Below, piece by piece: positions 26,016 to 36,532 of a stretch of DNA of 64,000 bases (position 1 is the stretch's first letter; each line of letters starts with the position of its first letter). Source of the DNA: Nakazawaea peltata (taxonomy: Eukaryota > Ascomycota > Pichiomycetes > Alaninales > Pachysolenaceae); contig BCGQ01000002.1 in assembly GCA_001599355.1 (NCBI GenBank), positions 757,554-821,553 of the forward strand, read 5' to 3'. The notes beneath the pieces were generated by a model, which was not told the DNA's origin, did no database searches, and worked only from the letters and a program-made list of their open reading frames with translations. Position numbers and translations under genes: made by a program.

Positions 26016-29000
26016 ATGACCATCCATAAGAAATCCAAGAAGTCTGTCTCTTACTTGTTAAGTGCACCTGCCCAATCGTACAAAGGTCACTCATTAGGCG
26101 TGAATTCCCTCGAATACAACCCCATTGACCACACCTTATTTTCCACTGGCAGAGACGGTGTAGTGGCCAGTTGGAAATCGCATCTGGCCGCCGATGAAAT
26201 AGACTATCCATTGAACGATTTCGATCGTAAATTGGCCAATCAGTCGATGATCCATGACTACGCTAGCGATTTCTACGACAATGAGTCCGAATTGATCTTT
26301 TTGGAGTCCCAAATCCGCGACGGTTTGAACTTTTCACAGCCTTCATACGGCGATTACCGCTTGGAAAGCCATGTTCAGTTACATTCAGATTGGGTCAATG
26401 ACATCCAACTTGTAGATAATAAGCAAACTATAGTCTCGTGTTCTTCCGATTTGAGTGTCAAGACTTGGAATTATGCCACTTCCACCGTCGCCACTCTCGG
26501 ATATCACACAGATTATGTCAAATGTTTGGCTTATCACGCCAGTAGACCTACTCAAGTCTTGTCAGGAAGTTTAGATAAAAGTATTATAGGATGGGATATT
26601 GAGAAACTGCTGCAGATATTCCAAATACAAGACCATGACAGTGATAGAGGTTCGGTTTATCTGTTAGACACTCTTGGCAATGTGGTTTGTAGTGGAGGTC
26701 CAGAGAATATAGTCAAATTATATGATTTAAGAGAGAACAATAATATTACGGTGCTGAAGAAATTTGCTGGTCATCAAGATAATATCAGGGCTGTGTGTTT
26801 GAAGAATCAGTACGCACTTTCTGGGTCTGCAGATTCCACTATAAAGTTATGGTGTTTACGTACCAATAGACTTCTTAGAACGTTTGATATGCACGATTCT
26901 TCGGTCTGGTGTATTGAATGTCCGGAAGAAGAGAACCAGAGTGAAGATTTATTCAATATTTTCTACACTGGTGATAGAAATGGGTTGATTGTGAAGACCG
27001 ATCTTCAAGGTTCAAATTATGACTATTACGACTCTGATAATGCCGTGATTACAGGGAAATTGAATGAGAATCTTGGGTTATCTACAGTTGTGGCTGATCT
27101 TTCTGACTCTTTAGTGGAAGAATTGGATGAAGATAATCTGCAGGACGATATGGAACCTACAATGATAGGAGTACTTTCGCTTAAGTTTGCCGACAACTCA
27201 CTTTGGTCGAGTTCTAACTCGGTGATGTCTGTATTTGGAGCTGAAGATGAGAAGAATTTTTTTATTGAAAGATGGGCTGTGCCTAATACTAGCAAATTCG
27301 TGACTTATCAAGCTATAAAGTTACTGAGAAATTTGATGGAGATTAGTAAAGAGCTGGAAGAGTCAATTGGAAGTCAACCTCTTTCTAAGAACCCTACTGA
27401 TTTATCGCTTACTACTATGAAATCCAATCCGTTTGACTCCAGCAATATTGTTAGTGATGATTTATATGATTTAGTATCTCATTTATCTAATAACTCCAAT
27501 TATGATCAGCAGCTGCTTTTGGATCACACGATTTCTCCATTAGATCATCGCACAGTGCCCCAATTTACGGCCGATGACGATCATTTATCCCCATTCTTGG
27601 CCACTACAGGAGGTCCAAATACCGAATTTGTATTGTTAGAGGACGACGATGGAGATGACGGGGCAGAAGATATCCATAGAGTTCGCATTGTTAATGGGCA
27701 GGTTCCGAGTAGTGCAATTAGAACAATCCCTGTATGTCTTGACCCAATCCAATCTATTGCGGGACAAAGTGGTTTGATAAAGCATAGACTATTGAATAAT
27801 CGTCGTAAAGTTGTAACAATGGATACTAATGGGTCGATGCAATTGTGGGATCTTGTCAAATGTTGTTTAGTAGAAGATATTCCGGGTCCTGAAGAGCCGC
27901 TAGCAGCCGGTTCTGGTGAGGATATGTCAGATATGTTGGAGTATCATCTCAATCAGCTGATCGAGAAGTACCAAACCAATGAGACTTTACCGATGTGGTG
28001 TAAAGTTGAGATTAAGGCCGGGAAATTATTGGTCACTTTAGAAGAATCTTCATTTGCTAATACTGAGATATATTTGGATGACTTATTAGAGGAGTTCCCT
28101 GATTTGGCAGAGATCTACAATGCTGCATTTTCGGAACTGGATTTAGAGGAGAAGAAATTGGGAAGTAGAATTAACCTCGGAAGGTTGGTCTTGAAGAATC
28201 TCTTTGAGAAATTTATCGATCTTGAAATCGAACAAGATGAAGAGTTTAGAACTACTGACTTATCAGCTATTAGAGCATTGAGTATACTGAACAATGAGAC
28301 AGCAGTTGAAGCAGGAGATGCTGATAAGAAACTTGCTGGTCCAAACAATAATCTTTCTAAAAAGGCTTCGAATGAAGAAGGGAAGAGGAAATTCTCGTTC
28401 TTCAGTAAATCTTCTAGATCTGGAAGCACATCCTCGGCTCTGACAACTTCCAATGCTAAAAATGCCTCAGCTGCTTCCTCCGTCATTGCCAAAGAAGTCG
28501 ATACCACAGCAGCTGTAATTCAAGAGCATCGTCTGAACATTGCCAAATCGCAAATCACCAACGAAGATCTCGAATTACCACGACTCTCAGTTCCCGGTGT
28601 CCAAAACGTCACTATCATCATCAACGAGACTACAAGTGGATCCAAACAAGAACTTTTCCACGGTATTTTAGACCAACATTTAACCACCTCTACACTTGGA
28701 GATTTCGAAAAATTACTTCCAAGATGGTGTGGAAACTCGTTATTATTCACCAAGTCACCTCCTCCTCAACATAACAAGATCAATTTCATCATAGAAGAGA
28801 TCAAGACCCCTGGTGAGACGTCCAAATTACCTCCAATCTCCGAATCCTCCAACAAATTGAATGCCGTAGGTGTGCTCAGAGCTTACAAAATCGCTGCGTT
28901 TATCATTGACAGATTCGATTATAAACCTAGTGAGGCGGAATCTAATCCGGATTTCAAACCTCACGAGTTTTTGGAGTTGATTTGTCTGGACCAAGTAGTC

Positions 29001-29087
29001 CCTTACAACATGACTTTGGCCACCATCAAGCTGAGGATTTGGAAACGTGGTAGTGACGTTGTCTTGAACTATAGACTTAAAGAGTAG
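26016..29087 (+). CDS. DUF1: WD40 protein DUF1, WDR48/UAF1 homologue
   Basis: A 1023-residue homologue of yeast Duf1 and human WDR48/UAF1, a partner that activates ubiquitin-specific proteases. The N-terminal 320 residues hold WD repeats (HSLGVNSLEYNPIDHTLFSTGRDGVVASW, LHSDWVNDIQLVDNKQTIVSCSSDLSVKTW, GHQDNIRAVCLKNQYALSGSADSTIKLW). A long acidic and Ser-rich middle follows, another WD-like blade (VVTMDTNGSMQLWDLVKCCLVEDI) near 590-620, and the C-terminal DUF3337 region (IPVCLDP-like, LPRWCGNSLLF, KIAAFIIDRFD). The ATG follows a C/T-rich leader. MHF1, its neighbour in Saccharomyces, lies 2 kb away beyond RPB5 and RIB7. Confidence 0.93.
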   Translation: MTIHKKSKKSVSYLLSAPAQSYKGHSLGVNSLEYNPIDHTLFSTGRDGVVASWKSHLAADEIDYPLNDFDRKLANQSMIHDYASDFYDNESELIFLESQIRDGLNFSQPSYGDYRLESHVQLHSDWVNDIQLVDNKQTIVSCSSDLSVKTWNYATSTVATLGYHTDYVKCLAYHASRPTQVLSGSLDKSIIGWDIEKLLQIFQIQDHDSDRGSVYLLDTLGNVVCSGGPENIVKLYDLRENNNITVLKKFAGHQDNIRAVCLKNQYALSGSADSTIKLWCLRTNRLLRTFDMHDSSVWCIECPEEENQSEDLFNIFYTGDRNGLIVKTDLQGSNYDYYDSDNAVITGKLNENLGLSTVVADLSDSLVEELDEDNLQDDMEPTMIGVLSLKFADNSLWSSSNSVMSVFGAEDEKNFFIERWAVPNTSKFVTYQAIKLLRNLMEISKELEESIGSQPLSKNPTDLSLTTMKSNPFDSSNIVSDDLYDLVSHLSNNSNYDQQLLLDHTISPLDHRTVPQFTADDDHLSPFLATTGGPNTEFVLLEDDDGDDGAEDIHRVRIVNGQVPSSAIRTIPVCLDPIQSIAGQSGLIKHRLLNNRRKVVTMDTNGSMQLWDLVKCCLVEDIPGPEEPLAAGSGEDMSDMLEYHLNQLIEKYQTNETLPMWCKVEIKAGKLLVTLEESSFANTEIYLDDLLEEFPDLAEIYNAAFSELDLEEKKLGSRINLGRLVLKNLFEKFIDLEIEQDEEFRTTDLSAIRALSILNNETAVEAGDADKKLAGPNNNLSKKASNEEGKRKFSFFSKSSRSGSTSSALTTSNAKNASAASSVIAKEVDTTAAVIQEHRLNIAKSQITNEDLELPRLSVPGVQNVTIIINETTSGSKQELFHGILDQHLTTSTLGDFEKLLPRWCGNSLLFTKSPPPQHNKINFIIEEIKTPGETSKLPPISESSNKLNAVGVLRAYKIAAFIIDRFDYKPSEAESNPDFKPHEFLELICLDQVVPYNMTLATIKLRIWKRGSDVVLNYRLKE

Positions 29088-29289
29088 TGTATAATACCAC
29101 CAAAAATCCGTTTCCGGTAATTTTTCCCAATAAAAAAATTTTCTATCAGTTTTTCCTGTAAAATTTTTAAGTACGGAGGAAGTTAAGGGAGGAAGAGAGG
29201 AGAGAGTAGACGAGACAGCGGGATACCTTAAACCATCTGACTGGGATCAAAATCAAGTGTAATATAGAAGTTAGTGGTTGGATTGCATA

Positions 29290-29934
29290 ATGGAAGACAC
29301 AGATAGAACAATCTCGCGCTTATGGAGAGCGTACAGAACCGTGAAGGAAATGGTCAAAGATAGAGGTTATTTCATTACTAAAGAGGAGATTGAGATGTCA
29401 TTAGATGAGTTCAGATCGAAGATTTGTGATGGGATGGGTATTCCACAACGTAAATTAATGAGTTTCCAGGCCCAGCCAACTGCCGAATCCGTTGAGAAAT
29501 TCCCAGAATTGGGTTCTTTATGGGTTGAGTTCTGTGATGAGGCCTCTGTTGGTGTTAAGACGATGAGAAATTTCATTATAAATATGAGTGAGAGAAAATT
29601 CAGCACCGGTATATTCATTTATCAACAAAATATAACCTCCAGTGCCAATAAGATGATCCCTACTTTCACCGAGGGTACTATTGAGACTTTTGAAGAGAAC
29701 AGTTTGGTCGTTAATATCACACATCATGAGTTGGTTCCAAAACATATAAGATTATCCACTGATGAGAAGAAGGAGTTGTTGAAAAGATATAGATTGAAGG
29801 AATCTCAGCTTCCAAGAATCCAAAGAGAGGATCCTGTTGCACGTTATTTGGGATTGAAGAGGGGTCAAGTCGTCAAGATCATAAGAAGATCTGAGACTTC
29901 CGGACGTTATGCCAGTTACAGAATTTGTTTATAA
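29290..29934 (+). CDS. RPB5: RNA polymerase subunit ABC27
   Basis: A 214-residue subunit shared by RNA polymerases I, II and III. It begins [29 protein letters not shown] and ends with the archaeal RpoH-like C-terminal domain [70 protein letters not shown]. The length is that of Saccharomyces Rpb5 (215). The real start is ATG at 29290; a TTG 12 bases upstream is not used. It is convergent with RIB7 as in Saccharomyces. Confidence 0.98.
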   Translation: MEDTDRTISRLWRAYRTVKEMVKDRGYFITKEEIEMSLDEFRSKICDGMGIPQRKLMSFQAQPTAESVEKFPELGSLWVEFCDEASVGVKTMRNFIINMSERKFSTGIFIYQQNITSSANKMIPTFTEGTIETFEENSLVVNITHHELVPKHIRLSTDEKKELLKRYRLKESQLPRIQREDPVARYLGLKRGQVVKIIRRSETSGRYASYRICL

Positions 29935-29969
29935 TATGTATAAGAAAATCACATCATGTTGAAATTTAG

Positions 29970-30734
29970 CTATTTAATTTTCGATACTAATACACTATCT
30001 TGAGTTCCTGTCCACCATTTGATGTTGGTTAGGTCCACTTTAGACATTGGGGATACTTCTACTCCATTCTTGCCCAAAAAGATGGGTCCAATTGTGATGA
30101 TTAAACTGTCTATGAGGGACTTATTTGAGTTTGGAATTCTGGAAACAAGTAGACTATTGATTACATTGGCACCCCCTTCAACCATTACTGAATTTAAACC
30201 GTTATTTTTCAAAGATTTCAAGAGATCAAACCATGAAAATCGGCCCTCGACGAGATCTAATGGTATTATCTTCATGTCCATACTAGCCATTAGATGTGAT
30301 AAATCCAGATCTATTGTCTCCAGCAGCAGCCTTGACACAACTACATAAGGCATTAACCCCTCACCATCTTCATATGTCCTTCTAAGTCTTGATTTCCTCA
30401 TATATGGTGCAAATTTGAAGGCTGGATCTACAATTATAGGTCTTATGGTGTGTTTTCCATCACCAAATCGACAATTTAACCCTGGATCATCGGCTAATAC
30501 CGTACTAATACCAACTAAAATGGCATCATGCTTGGATCTGATGTAATGTGTCATTGTTTTAGTCTCCAAATGAGAGATAGCTGTCTGAACTCCTGGCTCG
30601 ATAGAGATCCGAGAGTCTAAAGATTGGGCATAAGTGAGAGTGACAAATGGGAGATCATTTTGATGATTGGGAGTTGGGAAATAGTCCTCTAAAAACAGCG
30701 GCAATGAATCGGGGAGTGGAATTAATGGTGCCAT
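29970..30734 (-). CDS. RIB7: Riboflavin pathway reductase
   Basis: RIB7 reduces 2,5-diamino-6-ribosylamino-4(3H)-pyrimidinone 5'-phosphate with NADPH, the second step of yeast riboflavin synthesis. The 254-residue protein has the RibD C-terminal-type fold: PFVTLTYAQSLDSRISIEPG near the start, SKHDAILVGISTVLADDPGLNCRF, PIIVDPAFKF and NSVMVEGGANVINSLL. The first ATG is 30734; frame upstream is open only from a TTG. Neighbour RPB5 is convergent with it, as in Saccharomyces YBR153W/YBR154C. Confidence 0.96.
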   Translation of the reverse strand: MAPLIPLPDSLPLFLEDYFPTPNHQNDLPFVTLTYAQSLDSRISIEPGVQTAISHLETKTMTHYIRSKHDAILVGISTVLADDPGLNCRFGDGKHTIRPIIVDPAFKFAPYMRKSRLRRTYEDGEGLMPYVVVSRLLLETIDLDLSHLMASMDMKIIPLDLVEGRFSWFDLLKSLKNNGLNSVMVEGGANVINSLLVSRIPNSNKSLIDSLIITIGPIFLGKNGVEVSPMSKVDLTNIKWWTGTQDSVLVSKIK

Positions 30735-31005
30735 GATGTTCAGGTAGATGGTTTGGGGTGTTAACGGGACCTTCAATGAGCTTCTGTCAGGTTAAATCTC
30801 ATCATCAAGATGAGCAAATTATTAATAATAATATGGGTAGAAAGTATTGAGCACAATATTAATATTAAGAAATCGTTTTAGTGTTGGATAAATGCGTGAG
30901 CAAATTATGATTTTAAGAAGAGGTGTCGCGTCTTGATTTGTATTGTTTATTTTGGTTTTATAGAAGTTAATAGTACAAGTCAGTTAAAGAGTGGATAGTG
31001 ATAAT

Positions 31006-31630
31006 ATGAAACCATTGACACCAGAATCCAAAGAGGTTGCCGGAGTAAGTGATAAAAGTTCATCTTTCGTGTTTTTGAGCCCCATTTCAGCATACTAACA
31101 TACTCATCTCTAGCAATTGAAGGCCAGTTTATGGGCGACTGTGGCGAAGATAGTGGAACAGGAGGTACTGGAATTGGATCCTACAAACAAAAAATTGGGT
31201 GTGACTCCAAATTTCACGTCCTCTCTTGTCGAACTTGTATATAGCCAACTGTGTAAGTATCCACTACCTATTTGCGCCATCGATTAATCTACTAACTAGG
31301 AAATAGTGTCTTTAGGAGAGGATCTTGAATCGTTTGCCAGGTAAGTTGGAAATGTTCAAACTGGAATTTTACTTGGGAGAATCACTAACATTATACAGCC
31401 ACGCAAAAAGAAAGACAGTTCAACCAGAAGATCTTTACATGGTAACTAGAAGAAATGATGTGCTAACAGCCGTGCTAGAGGAATATGCTCTGGTTTTAGC
31501 GGAAAATAAAAGTCAAAAGGACCCTAAACAAGAGAAACAAACTAGGGAATTGGAGCCTAGTGAGCCATTTACAAATGGTCAAGATGACGAGTTCGACGAT
31601 CAGGATGACGAATTGTTCGCAAAAGTATAG
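31006..31630 (+). CDS. MHF1: CENP-S/MHF1 histone-fold protein, four exons
   Basis: MHF1 pairs with MHF2 in the FANCM/Mph1-associated DNA repair complex and at kinetochores. Exons are 31006-31044 (MKPLTPESKEVAG), 31114-31252 (QLKASLWATVAKIVEQEV onward), 31307-31340 (ending ESFA) and 31399-31630; the product is 147 residues. Introns are 69, 54 and 58 nt, with GTAAGT donors and TACTAAC, TACTAAC and CACTAAC branch points. Frames join without loss. The histone fold is clear: VTPNFTSSLVELVYSQ, LGEDLESFASHAKRKTVQPEDLYMVTRRN. The C-terminal 60 residues are charged and acidic, longer than in Saccharomyces (90 residues in all). The frame starting at 31325 is intron read-through. DUF1, its Saccharomyces neighbour, is nearby. 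Confidence 0.93.
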
Positions 31631-33279
31631 GAAGGATCTCCGTCAGCTTCCGAAGAACGGACTTAGGTTAGTATTACGGGAGGGGAGTTGAGTGCGAAGA
31701 ACTTCGGACTTTGAGGGGTGATCCCTTATTTCTCGCTTCCTTTTTAACGGGTTTCAAAGGTGGGGAAGACTTTATATAGAAATACACATCATCTAACTTG
31801 GAATACAGATGACCTATTTTGTAATTTGTCCCTTTTTTTCTAGATTTGTAGCATGGAAGCCAAAACAATAGGAGTTTAAACTTTAGAATGCTGGATTTAT
31901 GCCCTTGCCTATCCGGAGCGAGCCTGATGACTTTGTCTAACAACAGAAAAAGGAGTGCTTGTCACACACAAAGGAAACAATAAACCATAACAAGAGGCAT
32001 TTCTGTTCATCGACCCAAACCAGAATTCTTCGAGGCACTTTCTATTTGGAAATTGAAAACTTCGTGCCCCTTGGCCTTCTCTTTTAGGCACAGCAACCAA
32101 AAAGTAAACGCAAGGACTTTGTGCCCTAACGCAGAGATCCCAGCAAAGAAAAAATAAGCTTAGTTCCTGCAAAAGTTCTATGTCTCACGCAGTGAGAAAA
32201 AATATCTTGTCGCGCACGTCATTCATTGGACGCCGAGCCCGGGGCATTTTGCCTTTTCAGAGCCCCACTTTTGCCCGCCTTTTGAGTTAATCCGCAATCT
32301 TAAGAGTGTGTTCCTTAACAAATAGCAAACTCGGATTAACCTACAATAGGCAGGCGACTAAATTGGAGTACATTCACTTGAATAGCAAAGTAGGGATGTG
32401 TTTTTACCCAATTCTTTGGACCATAACTGTAGAATGGTCTAACTTCCGGCCAACTCCTGTTTATTTACCCCACAATTTACTTGTTCAAAGTGAACTATCT
32501 TATTATGGTAACAATGCCCCGTAGATTGTAGGAAATCCTTAAAACGGTATTTTTTCTTTTTTGTTAGGCATGAAAAAAATGGACTTCCGTTGCCCAAACG
32601 CCAAAAAAATTACTAACTCTTTCAAACCTGCAGATTTCTCGACCCCGGATTCTAAATTGGCGCAGGTGAGTGTGTGAGGTCGATTATGTATTGGAATTCC
32701 TTGATACCAGCCTGGTTTAAAATCTGGAGCAGTATCTAACGGACAACTGGAGTCGATAAAAAAGGGCAAGTCATGGTCAGACTTCCACTTCTCCTGTCTA
32801 AGGGCTGGTCATTTCCCCTCATTCAACCTTTTCTTCAAATGCTGGGTCCAATAAACCCTTAAGTTTACCCATAATAATTAGTTTCGGCAAAGACGATACT
32901 TCTTCCCTGCTGAGGTAATTTAGCGCAAAAATCCAAACCATTTTAAGCTTGAAACTGACACCAGCGATGACCTTTTTTCTTGCCTCCAAACCCGCCGAAA
33001 TAGCGGTGTTTTTTTAGCTTTTTTCCTATGACGTAATATACCCCATACTTCGGACTAGAAAAAGCTAAAAATGAAAGGAAAAAAGGGCACAAATAGGGGC
33101 AATTATTCGGTTTTCAATGCAGGAAAGAATAGCAAGGTACAATTGCATCCACCACTGCAGCTTGGGATACTTGAGGAAGAATATATAAATAATGAAGTCC
33201 GTCCCCCCTGGGGTCTCAATTAGATCTGAGTTCTTGTTAAGATCAATAATTTATTTTCTTCTAAGAATTTAAATATAAA
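31631..33279. other. Unexplained 1.65-kb gap between MHF1 and the MFS gene
   Basis: No gene is recognised. Short frames exist on both strands (31674-32172 and 32539-32769 minus, 32306-32524 plus), most without ATG. One minus-strand frame around 32540-32800 reads like protein (PGWYQGIPIHNRPHTLTCAN) but has no start or relatives that I know. On the plus strand TACTAAC (32611) is followed by CAG (32633), 32 bases, then GTGAGT (32666), which mimics an internal exon. The last 100 bases, with TATATAAAT near 33181, are the MFS promoter. It may hold a decayed gene or a non-coding RNA. Confidence 0.4.
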
Positions 33280-35208
33280 ATGTCTAACACAGAGAATACT
33301 GCTGTAGCTGATGAAGCTAAACCTGGGGCAAATGCCGCTGCTGGGTTCTTTGAAGGTGGAGCTGGTGGAGATTCCAACTCTTCGTCGTCTGACCTGTACG
33401 TTGAGAAATCCGAGGGTGATGAGGAGTTCGAAAAGGGTAACATTTTGACTCAATATACCGAGGAACAAGTCATTGATATGGGTAGAAATTATGCCAGAAA
33501 ATACAACATGGACCAAGAATTGTTTGGTAAAGCTGCTGCCGTTGCCAGAAGTCCTAATGGTTTCAACAGAATGGACTTCCTTTCTCAGGAAGAAAAGGAA
33601 GTCTTACATATGGAAGCTGAGCATCCTTACAAATTGCCATTCAAGATGATCTATTTGATTGCCGTTTGTTCTATGGGTGCTGCCGTCCAAGGTATGGATG
33701 AATCTGTTATTAATGGTGCCGACTTATTCTGGCCTTCTGCTTTCGGTCTTGATGTTGCTAACTCTTCTAGAGATTCTTGGCTTGAAGGTGTCGTCAACTC
33801 AGCTCCTTATTTATGTTGTTCTTGTATTGGTTGTTGGCTTACTGACCCAATGAATGCCAAGTTTGGTAGAAAATGGACCATTTTCATCACCTGTTTGATT
33901 TCCGCTTTGACTTGTTTCTGGCAAGGTTTCACTAACAACTGGTACCATTTGTTCATTGCTCGTTTCTTCTTGGGATTCGGTATCGGTCCAAAGTCTGCTA
34001 CTATCCCTGTTTATGCTGCTGAATGTACTCCTGCTAAGATCAGAGGTTCTTTGGTTATGATGTGGCAATTGTGGACTGCCTTTGGTATTATGTTTGGTTA
34101 TGTCATGTGTTTGGCCTTCTACAAGGTTCCAGACCATGGTATTGGTGAAGGTTTGGGATGGAGATTAATGTTGGCTTCCGCTTTGATCCCTGCTGTCTTG
34201 TGTTGTGCTCAAATTTGGCAATGTCCAGAAAGTCCAAAGTGGCTTATGGGTGTCGACAAGCACCAAGAGCTGTTCCATTCTTTCAAGATTTTGAGAAACC
34301 ATGAAATTCAAGCCGCTAGAGATTTGTTCTACCAATACGTCTTGTTCTTAGAAGAAGAATCCTACAAAGTTGGTTACTTCACTAAGGTCAAGGAATTGTT
34401 CCTTGTCAGAAGAAACAGAAACGCTGCCTTGGGTTCTTGGATTGTCATGTTCATGCAACAATTCTGTGGTATTAACGTTATTGCTTATTATTCTTCCTCG
34501 ATTTTCGTCCAAGGTGGTTTCACCGAACAAAGTGCTTTGATCGCCTCTTGGGGTTTCGGTATGCTTAACACAGTCTTTGCTCTCCCTGCCGTTTTCACCA
34601 TTGACAAATATGGTCGTCGTACATTATTGTTGTTCGCCTTCCCAATGATGGCTCTCTTCTTATTGATGACTGGTTTCGGTTTCTGGTACCCAGGTGAAAC
34701 CAGTCCAGGTAGATTGGCTATTATCATTCTCGGTATTTATCTTTTCACTATTGTTTACTCTACTTCTGAAGGTCCAGTTCCATTCACTTACTCTGCTGAA
34801 TGTCACCAATTGTCTGTCAGAGATGTTGGTATGTCATTTGCTACTGCTACTTGTTGGTTCTTCAACTTCATTTTGTCTTTGACATGGCCTTCTTTACTTA
34901 AGGCTTTCAAGAGTCAAGGTGCCTTCGGTTGGTATGCTGCTTGGAACTTTGTCGGTTTCTTCTTGGTCTTATGGTTCTTACCAGAAACTAAGTCCTTGAC
35001 TTTAGAAGAATTAGATGAGGTCTTCTCCGTCAGCACTGCCGAGCACGCCAAGTACCAAACTAAGGCCTTGATCAGAAACTTCAGAGTCTACATCTTGAGA
35101 CAAAACGTCCCACCTTTACCACCATTATACAAGCACGAGAGAATGGCTGTTACCAATGCTATTTGGGAAGACAAGGGTGGTGTTGAGCACGTTGAAGAGA
35201 AGGTTTAA
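33280..35208 (+). CDS. Sugar or polyol transporter of the MFS sugar-porter family
   Basis: A 642-residue, 12-helix MFS protein. It has a 125-residue cytosolic N-tail (acidic, then VIDMGRNYARKYNMDQELFGKAA), and the sugar-porter signatures GRKWTIF, RFFLGFGIGPKSATIPVYAAECTPAKIRGSL, PESPKWLMG, QQFCGINVIAYYSSSIF, DKYGRRTLLL and PETKSLTLEELDEVF. This long-tailed subfamily is common in Candida and Debaryomyces-type yeasts; its substrate (hexose, glycerol, other polyol) cannot be told. Strong use of preferred codons and almost no CTG suggest high expression. It is preceded by a long gap, perhaps its regulatory region. Confidence 0.88.
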   Translation: MSNTENTAVADEAKPGANAAAGFFEGGAGGDSNSSSSDLYVEKSEGDEEFEKGNILTQYTEEQVIDMGRNYARKYNMDQELFGKAAAVARSPNGFNRMDFLSQEEKEVLHMEAEHPYKLPFKMIYLIAVCSMGAAVQGMDESVINGADLFWPSAFGLDVANSSRDSWLEGVVNSAPYLCCSCIGCWLTDPMNAKFGRKWTIFITCLISALTCFWQGFTNNWYHLFIARFFLGFGIGPKSATIPVYAAECTPAKIRGSLVMMWQLWTAFGIMFGYVMCLAFYKVPDHGIGEGLGWRLMLASALIPAVLCCAQIWQCPESPKWLMGVDKHQELFHSFKILRNHEIQAARDLFYQYVLFLEEESYKVGYFTKVKELFLVRRNRNAALGSWIVMFMQQFCGINVIAYYSSSIFVQGGFTEQSALIASWGFGMLNTVFALPAVFTIDKYGRRTLLLFAFPMMALFLLMTGFGFWYPGETSPGRLAIIILGIYLFTIVYSTSEGPVPFTYSAECHQLSVRDVGMSFATATCWFFNFILSLTWPSLLKAFKSQGAFGWYAAWNFVGFFLVLWFLPETKSLTLEELDEVFSVSTAEHAKYQTKALIRNFRVYILRQNVPPLPPLYKHERMAVTNAIWEDKGGVEHVEEKV

Positions 35209-36532
35209 TTCTAATATTATGTTTAGTTGAATAGTATAATTTCCATTTTAAGTTGATTTTATTTACAAGCCTCTTGTAGTTTATTGTTATTTACCTCGCG
35301 AAAAGTTGACTCGAGTAACTCCATCGGAATTGTGTCAGGTGGCTTGTGATGACCAGTGATAAATATGGAAAGTTCCATCACTTTCTCAGAATTTTTTAAA
35401 ATTATGACGTCATTAATTTTTCTTCTTCTGAAAAGCTTCTATTAATAGGTGAAGAAAAGAAGTTTTTTTGCTTTTGTATGGAGTTTGTTATTGTGTTCCG
35501 AGGAATTTTGGTTTATTGTAGGACGCAGGTGGAGTTATTTACATATACACGAATTGGTGTTGAAATTAAAGTTTGGAATAGGCGATGAAGCAATGGAGAT
35601 TCAGGGTCGTGGCTTACCTTGAGGCTTGGTGGCTTGGGTTAGATGACGATTGACAGTGAATTTAAGTTATTGTGCGTTGACATTTGGTGAATGCCAAGAT
35701 ATAGGGATAGCAATTAGAAGAGATAGCTGAGGGACGTTGAAGTGGAAGAACACAAGTCGTTAATCATCAGAATATTATTTCGGCTAAGACACTGAGAAGC
35801 ACCTGATCATACCTTCCCTCCAGACGCATATTCCTCGAGAGTACTAAATAGTTTATGCACAGTGTAAATTTTTCATTTGTCTCCTCGACTAGGAAAATTG
35901 TACAGAAATAATTTTCATATGACGTCGATCGGCATTTTGTGCCGACGATTCATGTCGTGCATTACAGCGATGATATTCTTATCACGTTATTAGAGAGCGC
36001 CGTGTCACTCTAAATTTAACCATTTCGAGGCAAAGGGATCGGTCAGGCCTCCTCGTGCACTCAATCTCGGGTAGCAACTAAGAAACCCCAGTTGATTTCC
36101 CGCCGGCTGTCTTCGATCAAAAATAACCAATGGTTCCATCAAACATATCCTTCATAATTGATGTCCGCTCATGTTACATCCTTTGTCCATTGTTAGGTGA
36201 ACAAACAAACTTGGCTTCCATTTTTAACATCATCAATAAAAAAAAGAAACGACTCTGCTTGACGAAATTATGTTCCTTTTGGGAAACATTAGTGGAAAAA
36301 AGGGGAAGATGCATGAAATAGTGCATTCTGTTCGGAAGATGGTTCTAATTATAAAATTATGTAAACAAATTAACTAAATTAGCGAGGTTAATTTGAGGCA
36401 AGAATAAGAGTAAAAATAGAATGTTCTGTGTCTGGGGAATGATATATAAGGGGATGGAAATAACCTCAATTGATCGAGTAATCATCATCAAGAAACAACT
36501 TTCTTAACTAATCACAACTTATAATATCAGAC
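35209..36532. other. Long AT-rich intergenic region upstream of the GPI wall protein
   Basis: About 1.3 kb. A TATATAA at 36443-36449 fits the core promoter of the wall-protein gene. A 63-codon frame at 36130-36321 shows no features of a gene. I see nothing else in it. Confidence 0.6.

Noticed and set aside
31325-31630. 101-codon frame starting MNRLPGKLEMF
   Set aside because: Its first part is intron 3 of MHF1; the spliced model explains the sequence better.
32307-32516. TGTT...AACA segment that could be a solo LTR
   Set aside because: No target-site duplication, primer-binding site or polypurine tract; ends match only by chance.
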